DNA of 64,000 nucleotides from CAZYFH01 sp965249175 (GTDB taxonomy: Bacteria; Acidobacteriota; Vicinamibacteria; Vicinamibacterales; UBA8438), in the NCBI GenBank assembly GCA_965249175.1, contig OZ252227.1:6510001-6574000 (forward strand), given 5' to 3'. Of the stretch, positions 15,956-24,991 are shown one piece after another. The position numbers and the translations under genes were made by a program. The notes beneath the pieces were generated by a model. It saw nothing but the letters and a program-made list of their open reading frames with translations, searched no databases and was not told the DNA's origin. The stretch's first letter is position 1. Each line of letters begins with the position of its first letter.

Positions 15956-16799
15956 GCACCTGCGGCTTTACGGCGCGCACGAACGCGCTCATGAAGGCCC
16001 CGTCCACCTCGCTCGCCGCCTCGGCGGGGAACCCAGCCTCGGTCAGGAACGCGCGCGCGTCCGCGGCCTTGTAGACGCGCGTCGGCTCGACGCCAATCTC
16101 ACCGAACCCGGACGCGGCCAACGTGTCGCGGTACTCCTGCTCGTGCAGCGCCCCGGCGACGCAGCCGATCCATAGCTCGACGCTGCGCTGAAGCGCCGCC
16201 GGCACGTCCCGGCGACGGACGACGTCCGAGACCGCGAGCCGCCCACCGGGCCGTAGCACGCGGAACGCCTCGGCGAGCACCCGATCCTTGTCGCCGGACA
16301 AGTTGATCACACAGTTCGAGATGATCACGTCGACGGAATCATCGGGCAGTGGGATCGCCTCGATCTCCCCCTTGAGGAACTCGACGTTGGTCGCCCCCGC
16401 GGTGCGCTGGTTCGCGCGCGCGAGCGCCAACATTTCGTCGGTCATATCAAGCCCGTACGCCTTCCCGGTCGGGCCGACGCGGCGGGCGGAGAGCAGCACG
16501 TCGATGCCGCCGCCCGATCCGAGGTCGAGCACCGTGTCGCCCGGACGGAGCTCGGCCAGCGCCGTGGGATTGCCGCAACCGAGCGACGCCGCCTTCGCCT
16601 GCGCCGGCACGCCGTCCGACTGGTCCGCGTCGTAGAGGTCCCGGGTGATCGCGTCGGTACCGCCTGCGCCGCAGCAACTGGGCGCGCAACACGAACCCTC
16701 TCCCTCGTCGCGACTCACCCGCGCGGCGATCGCGCCGTACTTCTCCTTCACCACCGTCTTGACGTCGTTTGGCACCTTCATGCTTCCCGGTTCACTCAT
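15948..16799 (-). CDS. arsM: Arsenite S-adenosylmethionine methyltransferase
   Basis: 283 aa. It has a class I methyltransferase fold with the SAM motif VLDLGSGGGIDVLLSA, YGLDMTDEML and VDVIISNCVINLSGDKD (the last with the conserved Cys). The early cysteine-rich stretch (CCAPSCC) and the Cys in WIGCVAGAL fit ArsM, which methylates As(III) to volatile species. The start is the ATG at 16797-16799 with GGAGG eight bases upstream. An upstream extension covers the promoter and a tandem repeat and is rejected. It forms a divergent pair with arsR and an operon with arsC. It is probably derepressed by arsenite through ArsR. Confidence 0.88.
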   Translation of the reverse strand: MSEPGSMKVPNDVKTVVKEKYGAIAARVSRDEGEGSCCAPSCCGAGGTDAITRDLYDADQSDGVPAQAKAASLGCGNPTALAELRPGDTVLDLGSGGGIDVLLSARRVGPTGKAYGLDMTDEMLALARANQRTAGATNVEFLKGEIEAIPLPDDSVDVIISNCVINLSGDKDRVLAEAFRVLRPGGRLAVSDVVRRRDVPAALQRSVELWIGCVAGALHEQEYRDTLAASGFGEIGVEPTRVYKAADARAFLTEAGFPAEAASEVDGAFMSAFVRAVKPQVHG

Positions 16800-16824
16800 G
16801 ATTACACCTCCGCTCGGGCTTAGG

Positions 16825-16855
16825 GCCTTGAGCCTTGAGCCTTGAGCCTTGAGCC
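16825..16855. repeat. Tandem repeat, four copies of GCCTTGA
   Basis: Four perfect 7-bp units between arsM and the shared promoter region. It may shift the spacing of the arsM leader. No known function. Confidence 0.8.
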
Positions 16856-16879
16856 AATATATGCGGTCATCCGTATATA

Positions 16880-16908
16880 TTGACGACCGTAGCGGCCCCA
16901 TATATATT
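16880..16908 (+). promoter_or_regulatory. arsR promoter within an AT-rich divergent operator
   Basis: TTGACG (16880-16885), a 17-bp spacer and TATATT (16903-16908), inside repeated ATATAT-type sequence on both sides (16856-16910) that stands out in a GC-rich background. The opposite strand has TTGACA at 16914-16909 for arsM. ArsR operators are AT-rich dyads of this kind, so autoregulation is likely. Confidence 0.6.
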
Positions 16909-16941
16909 TGTCAAGGCGCATATAGATGCAGGGGAGGACGC

Positions 16942-17325
16942 GTGGCGCAGATGGACGCGATGGAACGGACGCTCAAAGCGTTGGCCGACCGCACGCGGCT
17001 ACGCATCCTCCACCTGCTGGGCGCCGGCGAGGTGTGCGTCTGCCACATCCACGAGAGCTTGCGGCTGCCCCAGCCCACAGTGTCGCGTCACCTGGCCTAC
17101 CTGCGCCGGGCCGGTCTGGTCGAGACCCGCAAGGACGGGCTGTGGGTGCACTATCGACGTGTGGAGCCGGCTGATCCGGTGCTCGCGAGCGTCATCCTCG
17201 CGGTCACGCATTGCACCGGACACGTGGCGCAGACCGGGCGCGACGCTCGGCGTCTCGAGCGGATCGCCGGCTGCTGCGCCGACACGCCGCAGGCGCCGGC
17301 GGGCCTGGCCTGCTGCGGATCCTGA
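16942..17325 (+). CDS. arsR: ArsR-family metalloregulator
   Basis: 127 aa. A winged helix-turn-helix repressor (ALADRTRLRILHLL; LPQPTVSRHLAYLRRAGLV) with the metal-binding motif CVCHIHE at the start of the recognition region, the typical As(III)/Sb(III) sensing cysteine pair. The C-terminus adds GCCADTPQ and a final CCG, which could extend the metal site. I chose the GTG at 16942, four bases after GGGGAGG. An ATG at 16951 is the alternative. It would repress itself and the divergent arsM-arsC message until arsenite binds. Confidence 0.85.
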   Translation: MAQMDAMERTLKALADRTRLRILHLLGAGEVCVCHIHESLRLPQPTVSRHLAYLRRAGLVETRKDGLWVHYRRVEPADPVLASVILAVTHCTGHVAQTGRDARRLERIAGCCADTPQAPAGLACCGS

Positions 17326-17519
17326 CCCCAGAGCTCACTTGAGTTGACACCGTCTCGTGCAGGGCTGGGCGGCGAGGGCAAGGCGCGACGAGGGAGTGTG
17401 GCGGGCCCACATGACTGAGGAGCGACGCAGGCCTCGCCGTTCAGAAACAGCGAGACTGTTGCGCGCCGCCGCACGGAGGGCCATGATGGGCGTACTGTGA
17501 CGAAACGGGGAATCGCATT

Positions 17520-18548
17520 ATGACCAGTCGATGTCTTGTCGCGACGCTGACCGTCATCGCCATCACCGCGCTGGCCCCGCTCCCGGCCACCGGACAGGCG
17601 CCACCCCGCACCCCGTGGGGCGACCCCGACCTGCAAGGGACCTTCACGAACAAGACCATCACGCCCCTCCAGCGGCCCGTCGAGCTCGCGGGACAGGAGT
17701 TCTTGACTCAGGAGGAGACGGCCAATCTCGAACGCGAGACCGTCGACCGAAACGAGCAACTACTCAGCCGCCCCGCTCGGCGAACCGAGGTGACGGAAAG
17801 CGTGGATAGGGGGGAGGGCGGGGCGCCCGGCTTCTACAACAACTTCTGGCTCGACGGGGGCACGACGTCGACCGGACGGACGTCCCTCGTCGTCGACCCA
17901 CCCGATGGCCGCATCCCGACGCTGACGCCCGAAGCCCAGCGGCGCGAGGACGCCCGCGCCGAGACGCGGCGGGCGCGCGGGCCCGCCGACGTCTGGACGG
18001 ACCTGGATCTCAACGACCGCTGCATGTTGTGGTCGGTCGGACCGCCGATGGTGCCAACCGGCTACAACAACAACTACCTCATCCTCCAGACACCGAACCA
18101 CGTCGTCATCCACGTGGAGATGATTCACGACACGCGGATCATCCCGCTGGACGGACGACCGCGGATGGGCGCGCCCATCCCGCAGTGGCTGGGCGAGATG
18201 CGCGGCCGGTGGGAGGGCGACACGCTCGTCGTCGAGACCACGCGGATGGCCAGGACCGAGGAGGGTTCGTCGTTCGGCAACGATCCCATCCGGATCCGGG
18301 CGGCCAACGGCGGCACGGAGCAGTTGCGCGTGGTCGAGCGCTTCACACGGGTCGACGCCGACACGATCCGCTATGCGTTCACGGTCGAGGACCCGTCACG
18401 CTGGCAGCAGCCTTGGTCCGGCGAGATCCCCTTGCGCACCGCCGACGGCCCGCTCTTCGAGTACGCCTGCCACGAGGGCAACTACAGCATCGCCAACGTT
18501 CTCAGTGGCGAGCGCGCGCGGGAACGCGCCGCGGGAGACAACAAATGA
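17520..18548 (+). CDS. Exported protein of the WGDPDLQG family (paralogue 1)
   Basis: 342 aa with a signal peptide (ITALAPLPATGQ). It shares a fixed set of motifs with three other genes in this window: TPWGDPDLQGTF, TPLQRPVEL, VVDPPDGRIPTLTP, a GPPMVPTGYNNNYLI segment, a HDTRIIPLDGRP stretch, RWEGDTLVVETTR, VERFTRVDADTIRYAFTV and the ending YACHEGNYSIANVLSGER. The family is abundant in Acidobacteriota and has no assigned function that I know. The secretion signal and the many aromatic/acidic conserved residues suggest an enzyme or ligand-binding protein outside the cytoplasm. Its stop overlaps the start of paralogue 2 (ATGA). Confidence 0.75.
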   Translation: MTSRCLVATLTVIAITALAPLPATGQAPPRTPWGDPDLQGTFTNKTITPLQRPVELAGQEFLTQEETANLERETVDRNEQLLSRPARRTEVTESVDRGEGGAPGFYNNFWLDGGTTSTGRTSLVVDPPDGRIPTLTPEAQRREDARAETRRARGPADVWTDLDLNDRCMLWSVGPPMVPTGYNNNYLILQTPNHVVIHVEMIHDTRIIPLDGRPRMGAPIPQWLGEMRGRWEGDTLVVETTRMARTEEGSSFGNDPIRIRAANGGTEQLRVVERFTRVDADTIRYAFTVEDPSRWQQPWSGEIPLRTADGPLFEYACHEGNYSIANVLSGERARERAAGDNK

Positions 18549-19528
18549 CCGGCCGACGGCGCGCCGTCGTCATGCTCACGGCGATTGCGGTCTCGGCGCC
18601 GCTGGTTGCCGGCGGACAACCGCCGCCGCGCACATCCTGGGGCGATCCCGATCTGCAGGGCATCTGGACCGGCTCGACCCTGACGCCGCTCGAGCGGCCG
18701 CGCGACCTGGCCGGCAAGACGTATCTCACCGTGGAGGAAGCGGCCGAGCAGGAACGACGCGCGGATCAGCGCCGGTTTGTCGAGCGTGCACCTCGAGACG
18801 GCGACCCGGGTACGTACAACCAGATCTGGTTCGACCCTGGCACCCGCATCGTCCCGGACCGACGGACGGCGCTCATCGTCGACCCACCGGACGGGCGGAT
18901 CCCCTATACCGCTGCCATGGCGGAGCGCGGACGGCTTCAGGCCGATTACCGCGTGAACGGCGCGCGGCGCTCATGGGTCGACGTCGACACCGGAGAACGC
19001 TGTCTCACTGACGGGGTACCGATGTTCTGGCTCGGGTACAACCCCAACCATCAGATCGTGCAGACGCCCGACCACGTCGTGATCGTGCACGAGATGTTCC
19101 GCGACCGGCGCATCATCCCGATCGACGGCCGGGCGCACGGCGCCATCCCGCAGTGGAACGGGGACATGCGGGGACACTGGGACGGCGTGACACTCGTCGT
19201 CGAGTCGACCCACTTCGTCGACCGGAGGGGCGACCGATGGGCCGCAACATGGCGCATGCCTACCGACACCATGCATCTGGTTGAGCGCTTCACGCGCGTC
19301 GGCGTGGACACGCTCGAGTATGAATTCACTCTGACCGATCCCGCCAAGTTCACGCGCCCGTGGAGCGCCCGTATCCCGCTGACGACCAATCAGGCCGCGC
19401 GCGGGGTGACCGAGGGCCCGCTCTACGAGTACGCCTGCCACGAGGGCAACTACAGCATCGTCAACGTGCTGAGCGGCGCGCGCGCGGAGGAACGAACGGC
19501 GGCGGCCGGCGAAGGCTCGGGTCGCTGA
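18545..19528 (+). CDS. Exported protein of the WGDPDLQG family (paralogue 2)
   Basis: 327 aa from the ATG that overlaps the previous stop by four bases, which indicates translational coupling. Signal peptide (IAVSAPLVAGGQ), then SWGDPDLQGIWTGST, TPLERPRDL, LIVDPPDGRIPYT, a HQIVQTPDHVVIVHEM stretch, RIIPIDGRAHG, HWDGVTLVVESTHF, ERFTRVGVDTLEYEFTL and YACHEGNYSIVNVLSGAR. Compared with paralogue 1 it lacks the GYNNN motif (it has GYNPN) and carries a short insertion near the end (TNQAARGVTEGP). The two look like a tandem duplication that has diverged. No function is assigned. Confidence 0.75.
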   Translation: MTGRRRAVVMLTAIAVSAPLVAGGQPPPRTSWGDPDLQGIWTGSTLTPLERPRDLAGKTYLTVEEAAEQERRADQRRFVERAPRDGDPGTYNQIWFDPGTRIVPDRRTALIVDPPDGRIPYTAAMAERGRLQADYRVNGARRSWVDVDTGERCLTDGVPMFWLGYNPNHQIVQTPDHVVIVHEMFRDRRIIPIDGRAHGAIPQWNGDMRGHWDGVTLVVESTHFVDRRGDRWAATWRMPTDTMHLVERFTRVGVDTLEYEFTLTDPAKFTRPWSARIPLTTNQAARGVTEGPLYEYACHEGNYSIVNVLSGARAEERTAAAGEGSGR

Positions 19529-19541
19529 GCAGCGCGCCCGT

Positions 19542-20837
19542 CTACCGCAGGTCGCGGTAGAAGGTCCGTAAGTCCTCGGCGAACAGCTCAGGTTGCTCGA
19601 ACGCCCCGAAGTGTCCCCCACGCGGCATCTCGGTCCAGTGCGTGAGGTTGTAGGACGCCTCGACCCACGCGCGCGGCGGGAGGATGAGCTCCCCGGGAAA
19701 GAGCGCGACGCCGGTCGGCACCTCGATGCGTCCGTCCGGCGCGGTGATCACCCCGGCTGAGGTCTGGTGTGACGATTCGTAGTAGAGCCGGGCCGCCGAC
19801 GTGGCGGTCTCCGTCACCCAGTAGACCATGATGTTGGTCAGCAGCTCGTCTTTCGTGAAGATCGATTCCGGGTCGCCGTTGCAGTCGCACCAGCTCTGAA
19901 ACTTCTCCACGATCCAGCCGGCGAGACCAGCCGGGGAGTCATTCAGCCCGTAGCCGAGGGTCTGCGGTCTGGTTCCCTGGATCCGGGTGTACGCAAAGCC
20001 GTCGCCGAGCGACGCCTGCCGTGCCTGCATCCGCTCGAGCTCCGCCGGCGTGGCGCCACCGGTCGGGTCGTCCGCATCCGGCGGAGGACCGGCGATCACC
20101 ATGTTGAGGTGCAGGCCGACCACGTGCGGGGCGTGCTTGTAGGCGATCCAGCGGCTGACGCCGGAACCCCAGTCGCCCCCCTGCGCGCCGTAGCGGTCGT
20201 AGCCGAGCCGCTCCATCAGCGCGGCGTTGATGTCGGCGATCTGCTCGGGACCCATTCCGGGTTGTCGTGGCTTGCCCGAGAAGCCGTATCCGGGCATCGA
20301 CGGCGCGACGACGTGGAACGCGTCCTCGGCGCGGCCGCCGTGGGCGACCGGGTCGGTCAGCGGCCCGATGATCTTCAGGAACTCGACGATCGACCCCGGC
20401 CAACCGTGGGTGATGACGATCGGCAGCGCGTCCGGCTCCGGCGAGCGCTGGTGGATGAAATGGATGTCGAGATCGTCGATCCGGGTCTTGAAGTGATCGA
20501 ACGCGTTGAGCTGTCGCTCCTGTTCGCGCCAGTCGTAGGTCTCCCGCCAGTAGGTGACCAGCTCGCGTAAGTAAGCGACGTCGGTGCCGTAGACCCAGCT
20601 GTCTCCGATCTGGTCTGGGAATCGCGTGCTGGCAAGCCGGCGATCGAGGTCCTCGAGCACCGCGTCCGGGATGTTGATTTCGAATGGACGGATGGCGGTC
20701 GGGTCAGTCGGTGCCTCTGCCATGGTCGGGTCAGGGGCAGGGTCTGGGGCCGGCGCCGGGCTTTCCGCCGCACCGCAGCCGATGGCGGCAATGACCGTCG
20801 CGAGCACGTATCCTCCGACGCTGATTCGTCTCGTCAC
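19542..20837 (-). CDS. Epoxide hydrolase family lipoprotein (EHN plus alpha/beta hydrolase)
   Basis: 431 aa. A lipoprotein-type signal ends at a lipobox (AIGC), so the protein is probably anchored on the periplasmic side. The EHN domain (RPFEINIPDAVLEDLDRRLASTRFP; YWRETYDWREQE) is followed by an alpha/beta hydrolase with the oxyanion HGWPGS, the nucleophile Asp in QGGDWGS and the catalytic His in GGHFGAFEQPE near the C-terminus. Such enzymes open epoxides to diols. It is separated from the upstream cupin gene by a pair of REP-like palindromes. Start codon ATG at 20835-20837. Confidence 0.88.
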   Translation of the reverse strand: MTRRISVGGYVLATVIAAIGCGAAESPAPAPDPAPDPTMAEAPTDPTAIRPFEINIPDAVLEDLDRRLASTRFPDQIGDSWVYGTDVAYLRELVTYWRETYDWREQERQLNAFDHFKTRIDDLDIHFIHQRSPEPDALPIVITHGWPGSIVEFLKIIGPLTDPVAHGGRAEDAFHVVAPSMPGYGFSGKPRQPGMGPEQIADINAALMERLGYDRYGAQGGDWGSGVSRWIAYKHAPHVVGLHLNMVIAGPPPDADDPTGGATPAELERMQARQASLGDGFAYTRIQGTRPQTLGYGLNDSPAGLAGWIVEKFQSWCDCNGDPESIFTKDELLTNIMVYWVTETATSAARLYYESSHQTSAGVITAPDGRIEVPTGVALFPGELILPPRAWVEASYNLTHWTEMPRGGHFGAFEQPELFAEDLRTFYRDLR

Positions 20838-20902
20838 GGCCCAAGATTATTCCAGATACGGCGTCACCCGCTACCTAGCCCCGCTGGCGGGGTCAGTACG
20901 TG

Positions 20903-20974
20903 GCGCAGGGCTTCAGCCTGCGTACCGACCTGCAGAGCGCCATGCCGATCGCAGGGCTAAAGCCCTGCGCTACG
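20903..20974 (+). repeat. Pair of REP-like palindromes
   Basis: GCGCAGGGCTTCAGCCTGCG (20903-20922) and GCAGGGCTAAAGCCCTGCGCTACG (20951-20974), in opposite orientation. They lie between the cupin stop and the epoxide hydrolase start, with CCCCGCTGGCGG copies outside. They may form an mRNA stabilising or terminating structure. Confidence 0.75.
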
Positions 20975-21607
20975 TCAGCCCCGCTGGCGGATCGGGACGA
21001 GCACAGCCGCCCAGTACACCGGCGCGCTCGTCGGGTTTTTCCAGGCGTGCATCGTGTTGCGCTGAATCACGACGTCGCCCGGGTGCAGCGTCCGCTCCTC
21101 CGTATCGAGCACGAGGATCAGCTCGCCGCCAAGCAGCACGTTGATATCCACCGTCTCGGTCCGGTGCCACCCTAGCTCGGCATCGGGCGGCGTCGGCGGC
21201 AGCGTGACGAACACGAAGTTGGCCCCGCCGACCTCCGGCTCGAGCTGCTGGGCGTCGGTGGGCTTCAGCTCCCGCGGTGGGCGCTCCGGGCCGGGACCGA
21301 ACGGGTCGTCGCCGGTCGTCTTGAACAGGTTGGGAAACGACCCACCCGTGACCCGCTCGTCGTTGACCACATAGGAGCGGCCGTTCGCATCGTGGCCGGT
21401 GACGATCCGCCGCATGCCCTGCGGGAGCGCGATGCCGGGCATCGACGCCGGCTGAGCGGCTCCGGTCACCGCCGCCGCGAGGTCGGCCGTCCCGCCGATG
21501 ATCGTGCCTCCGATGGCGGCACCGAGCGTCTGCGCCAGCACGGTTCGGCGACCGATCGTGTTCATGATCTGCGTCTGCACGCTCCCGGTTCCTCGATGCT
21601 CTTCCAC
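20975..21607 (-). CDS. Cupin-domain protein with Tat-like signal
   Basis: 210 aa. The N-terminus has a twin arginine followed by a hydrophobic stretch (GRRTVLAQTLGAAIGGTIIGG), suggesting export in folded form. The C-terminal half is a single cupin: the strand with WHRTETVDINVLLGGE holds the metal-ligand positions of motif 1 in part, and HPGDVVIQRNTMHAWKN is motif 2 with its histidine. No enzyme class can be assigned. It follows the PQQ dehydrogenase gene by 24 bases on the same strand, so the two probably form an operon acting on one substrate. Confidence 0.75.
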   Translation of the reverse strand: MEEHRGTGSVQTQIMNTIGRRTVLAQTLGAAIGGTIIGGTADLAAAVTGAAQPASMPGIALPQGMRRIVTGHDANGRSYVVNDERVTGGSFPNLFKTTGDDPFGPGPERPPRELKPTDAQQLEPEVGGANFVFVTLPPTPPDAELGWHRTETVDINVLLGGELILVLDTEERTLHPGDVVIQRNTMHAWKNPTSAPVYWAAVLVPIRQRG

Positions 21608-21631
21608 TAGTGCTCTCCTCTCGTCGTTTCA

Positions 21632-23440
21632 TCATTCGGGTAACGCGAACGTCACCAGCATGTTGCTACCGGTCGGCGCTTCGAGCTCGGGCGCGTACGT
21701 GGCCAGCCGGTCCCCGAAGCCGCCCACCGGCACCGTCACGTACTGCCGGCCATCGACAGCGTAGGTCACCGGGTAGCCGCTGATCTGACTGCCCAGGATC
21801 GTCTCCCAAAGGACCTCGCCGGTCTCGGCGTCGAACGCCCGGAGGCGCCGGTTGGAATCGCCGAAGAAGACGACGTTACCGGCCGTGGCGAGTGTCGATC
21901 CGGCGTTGGGCGCGCGCTGACTGTATCGCCACCGTTCGCGACCGGTGGCGATCTCGATCGCCCGCACCTCGGTGAGATCGCCGTCCTCCTCGAGCCCCGG
22001 TTCGGGAATCGAGAAGCGCGGGCTGGCGCCATCGATCGTTCGTTCGTTAGTCGTCTGGTCGAGGCATGACCGGTTGAACGGAATGTATAGCAGCCCGGTC
22101 ATCGGGCTATAGGACCACGACCACCACCCCTTCACGTTGTGGCCGCAGATGACGAACCGGTCGCCGTTCTCGCGGGCCACCAGATCCATGTTGATGTAGA
22201 CCGCCCCGGTCTCCACGTCGATGTCGCTGATCACGAAGCGCTCGGTGCTTGTGTACGGGAGCGGCGCGGCCCACAGGAACTCGCCGGTTTCGCGGTCGTT
22301 GACGAACAACCCGCCGGGCTCCCCCATCGTCACCACGACCTTGCGCTCCTCGGCGGTCCCGGCCAGCTTGGGGTTGATCCACCGCACGGCTTCGGGATCC
22401 GGATTGACGACGGTGTCGATGAGCGTCCGTTCCTGGACAAAGTCCTCGTCCCAGTCGTCGCACGGCAGGTGCTGGTAGTACCAGTCGATGGCGCCGGTGT
22501 CGGCGTTCATCGCGAGGGTCGAGTTGGAGTACAGCTCGCACGGCGTCCGATCGCCGACATCCCAGGTCCCCCGGCGGACGAGCCGCGGATACGGCAGCGG
22601 CACTGCGACGCCCCAGAAGACACGGTTCAGCTCGGGGTCGTAGCTCCCGGGCACGCCCCAGGGCGACACGTGCACGCGCCGCGCGGTCGGCAGGTTGCCC
22701 CACGTCTCACCGCCCGGATCGTCATCGCCGGCCGCCGTGTAGGTGCGCCACAGCTCGTCTCCGGTGTCGGCATCGTGCGCGGCCACGAAACAGCGGGCGT
22801 CGAGGCTGCTCGGGCTGCATGTCCGCCCGCTCACCACCATTCCGTTGATGATCATCGCTCCCGATGAGTGGGTGATGCCGTCCCGATAGTCGGCCATCTG
22901 CGACTCCCACGCCAGCTCGCCGGTGCGCGCGTCCAACGCGACCAGATATGCGTCGGCGGCCAGGTGGTAGATGTGCTCGCCGTAGATCGCCAGATGGCGC
23001 GTGCGGTTGCCTATCGCGGCGTACTCGCGCAGGTCGTCTGGCCACTCGCGTTTGTAGTCCCAGATGAGGTCGCCCGTAGTCGCGTCGAGCGCCTGCAGAT
23101 GATCGCTGCTCGGGTGTGCGATATACATCACGCCGTCGTAGACGAGCGGCCGGATCTCCTGCGGGCCCTCGTCCATGGCGCGCATCCACACGAGTCGCAG
23201 CTCACCCACGTTGTCGCGGTCGATCTGGTCCAAGGGGCTGAAGCTCTGGAAGTCGTAGGTCCGATGGATCATCAACCAATCCGCGGGGTCCGGGTCGAGC
23301 AGCATCGCGTCCGTCACCGGCACGAACGCTGCCGCCTGCTCAGCCGCCGCGCGTGTTCCGACACCGTCGGACGATGACCAGAGCAGGGCGAGAGCTACCA
23401 CGGCGCCTGCCCATCCGAGTCGTCGCTCTTGCTTCAGCAT
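21632..23440 (-). CDS. PQQ-binding beta-propeller dehydrogenase (methanol/alcohol dehydrogenase type)
   Basis: 602 aa with an N-terminal signal sequence. Repeated tryptophan-docking motifs of the eight-bladed quinoprotein propeller run through the protein (ALDATTGDLIWDYKRE; ALDARTGELAWESQ; AHDADTGDELWRTY; AFDAETGEVLWET). The N-terminus has PDPADWLMIHRTYDFQSFSPLDQI, typical of the family. It would oxidise an alcohol or aldehyde in the periplasm and reduce a cytochrome. No heme motif (CXXCH) is present, so the acceptor is a separate protein. The vicinal Cys-Cys of classical methanol dehydrogenases is not seen. It is divergent from the P450 gene, with about 110 bases between. Confidence 0.85.
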   Translation of the reverse strand: MLKQERRLGWAGAVVALALLWSSSDGVGTRAAAEQAAAFVPVTDAMLLDPDPADWLMIHRTYDFQSFSPLDQIDRDNVGELRLVWMRAMDEGPQEIRPLVYDGVMYIAHPSSDHLQALDATTGDLIWDYKREWPDDLREYAAIGNRTRHLAIYGEHIYHLAADAYLVALDARTGELAWESQMADYRDGITHSSGAMIINGMVVSGRTCSPSSLDARCFVAAHDADTGDELWRTYTAAGDDDPGGETWGNLPTARRVHVSPWGVPGSYDPELNRVFWGVAVPLPYPRLVRRGTWDVGDRTPCELYSNSTLAMNADTGAIDWYYQHLPCDDWDEDFVQERTLIDTVVNPDPEAVRWINPKLAGTAEERKVVVTMGEPGGLFVNDRETGEFLWAAPLPYTSTERFVISDIDVETGAVYINMDLVARENGDRFVICGHNVKGWWSWSYSPMTGLLYIPFNRSCLDQTTNERTIDGASPRFSIPEPGLEEDGDLTEVRAIEIATGRERWRYSQRAPNAGSTLATAGNVVFFGDSNRRLRAFDAETGEVLWETILGSQISGYPVTYAVDGRQYVTVPVGGFGDRLATYAPELEAPTGSNMLVTFALPE

Positions 23441-23551
23441 GATGCCACCTCGGTCGGTCGTACACCGGGCGCGTCGGGTGGGACGCGTACGGCGCGACGG
23501 CGCTTATCATCCCGTACCCAATGGCAATGGGTCGCCTCTTTCTCCGGGGGT

Positions 23552-24973
23552 ATGCTGGTACTCATGCTGCGGAGATTCCCACCCGGGCCAGGCGCCGGGC
23601 TCCTTTGGCGCCTACTCCGTGGAGGGCCGCAGCTACTCGACATCGCGTCACACCTGGCAACGTATGGCGACCTGGCCCACGGACAGGTGGCGTGGTTCCA
23701 TTTCTACGTCGTCAACCACCCGGATCTCATTCGAGATGTGCTCATCACGCGTCGCAAGAGCTTCCGCAAGTACAGGCGCATGACCCGCTTGCTTCGGCGG
23801 GTGGACGGCGACGGTCTGGTGACCAGCGAAGGAGAGCTCTGGTCGCGACAACGTCGCCTCATCCAGCCCGCCTTCGACAGCGAACGACTCGACCGGTATG
23901 CCCAGATCACCGTCGACTGCGCGCGCCGCAGGATCGCCGCCTGGGAACAGGAGACCACGCTGAACATCGCGCCCGAGATGACCCGCCTGACGCTGGAGAT
24001 CATCGCGAAATCGCTCTTCGGTGTGGATCTGGACGAACCTCACGCGGCCCGCCTCGGCGACGCCGTACGGGAGATCTCCAAAGCGTTCATGCGGGAGGTC
24101 AGCGCGCCGGTGCCGTTGCCCGACTGGACCCCGCTGCCCGCGAAGCGCAGAAAGCGTCGTGCGCTACAGACCCTGGACGACCTCATTTGGGACGTGATCC
24201 GGCGGCGGCGGGCAAACGGCGCGGACGAAGGCGACCTTTTGTCGATGCTGCTGCTGGCCGTCGACGAGCAGGATGGGACCGGGATGACCGACCGCCAGGC
24301 CCGCGATGAAGCGATGACGCTCTTCAACGCGGGGCACGATTCGACCGCGGCAGCGCTCGCCTGGAGCTGGTATCTCATCGCGACGCACGGTGACATGCAG
24401 GCTCGGGTGCGCGACGAGGCGCAGACGGTGCTCGGGACGCGCGCGGCGACGTTCGCCGACCTTCGGCGGCTCGTCTTCACCACGCGGGTGATCAAGGAGT
24501 CCCTGCGGCTCTACCCCCCCACCTGGGCCCTCTTCGGGCGGGAGGCGATCGAGCCGGTGGAAATCGGGGGCTATCAGATGCCGAGGGGCAGCCTGGTATA
24601 CGCGTTCACGTATGCGAGACACCGGGACCCGCGCTACTTTCCCAACCCGACCGCGTTCGACCCGGATCGGTTCGCGCCAGATCGGATCGAGCAAGTCCCG
24701 CGTTACGCCTACTTCCCGTTCGGGGTCGGACCGCACACCTGCATCGGCAATCACTTCGCGATGATGGAAATGACCTTGATCGTGGCGACCCTGCTGCGAG
24801 AGTTCCGTGTGACGCTGGCGCCAGATCAAGGCGCGGTCGAGCCCGAGGTGCTCATCGCGATGCGGCCGAAGGGCGGTGTCCGCGTGACGCTGACGAGGGT
24901 AGCCGGACATCAGCGCGAACGACCGATCGACGCCAATCTCAAAACCGCACGGGGCGAGCAAATCGCGTCCTGA
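23552..24973 (+). CDS. Cytochrome P450
   Basis: 473 aa. All core motifs are present: the FPPGPG proline-rich start, an I-helix with FNAGHDSTAAAL, the ExxR pair in KESLRLYPP, PERF-type AFDPDRFAPDRI, and the heme loop FPFGVGPHTCIGNHF with the ligand Cys397. It resembles the CYP102/CYP4-like soluble bacterial group. It would hydroxylate a hydrophobic substrate using an external reductase, and no ferredoxin or reductase gene is adjacent. The ATG at 23552 (after CCGGGGG) is chosen because it leads directly into the conserved proline-rich segment. The frame is open upstream to 23429 but overlaps the divergent gene. Confidence 0.9.
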   Translation: MLVLMLRRFPPGPGAGLLWRLLRGGPQLLDIASHLATYGDLAHGQVAWFHFYVVNHPDLIRDVLITRRKSFRKYRRMTRLLRRVDGDGLVTSEGELWSRQRRLIQPAFDSERLDRYAQITVDCARRRIAAWEQETTLNIAPEMTRLTLEIIAKSLFGVDLDEPHAARLGDAVREISKAFMREVSAPVPLPDWTPLPAKRRKRRALQTLDDLIWDVIRRRRANGADEGDLLSMLLLAVDEQDGTGMTDRQARDEAMTLFNAGHDSTAAALAWSWYLIATHGDMQARVRDEAQTVLGTRAATFADLRRLVFTTRVIKESLRLYPPTWALFGREAIEPVEIGGYQMPRGSLVYAFTYARHRDPRYFPNPTAFDPDRFAPDRIEQVPRYAYFPFGVGPHTCIGNHFAMMEMTLIVATLLREFRVTLAPDQGAVEPEVLIAMRPKGGVRVTLTRVAGHQRERPIDANLKTARGEQIAS

Positions 24974-24991
24974 GCGTCTTCGCAGAAGGCG

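Noticed and set aside
16800..16901. Upstream extension of arsM
   Set aside because: It crosses the divergent promoter and the tandem repeat. The ATG at 16799 has a good ribosome site.
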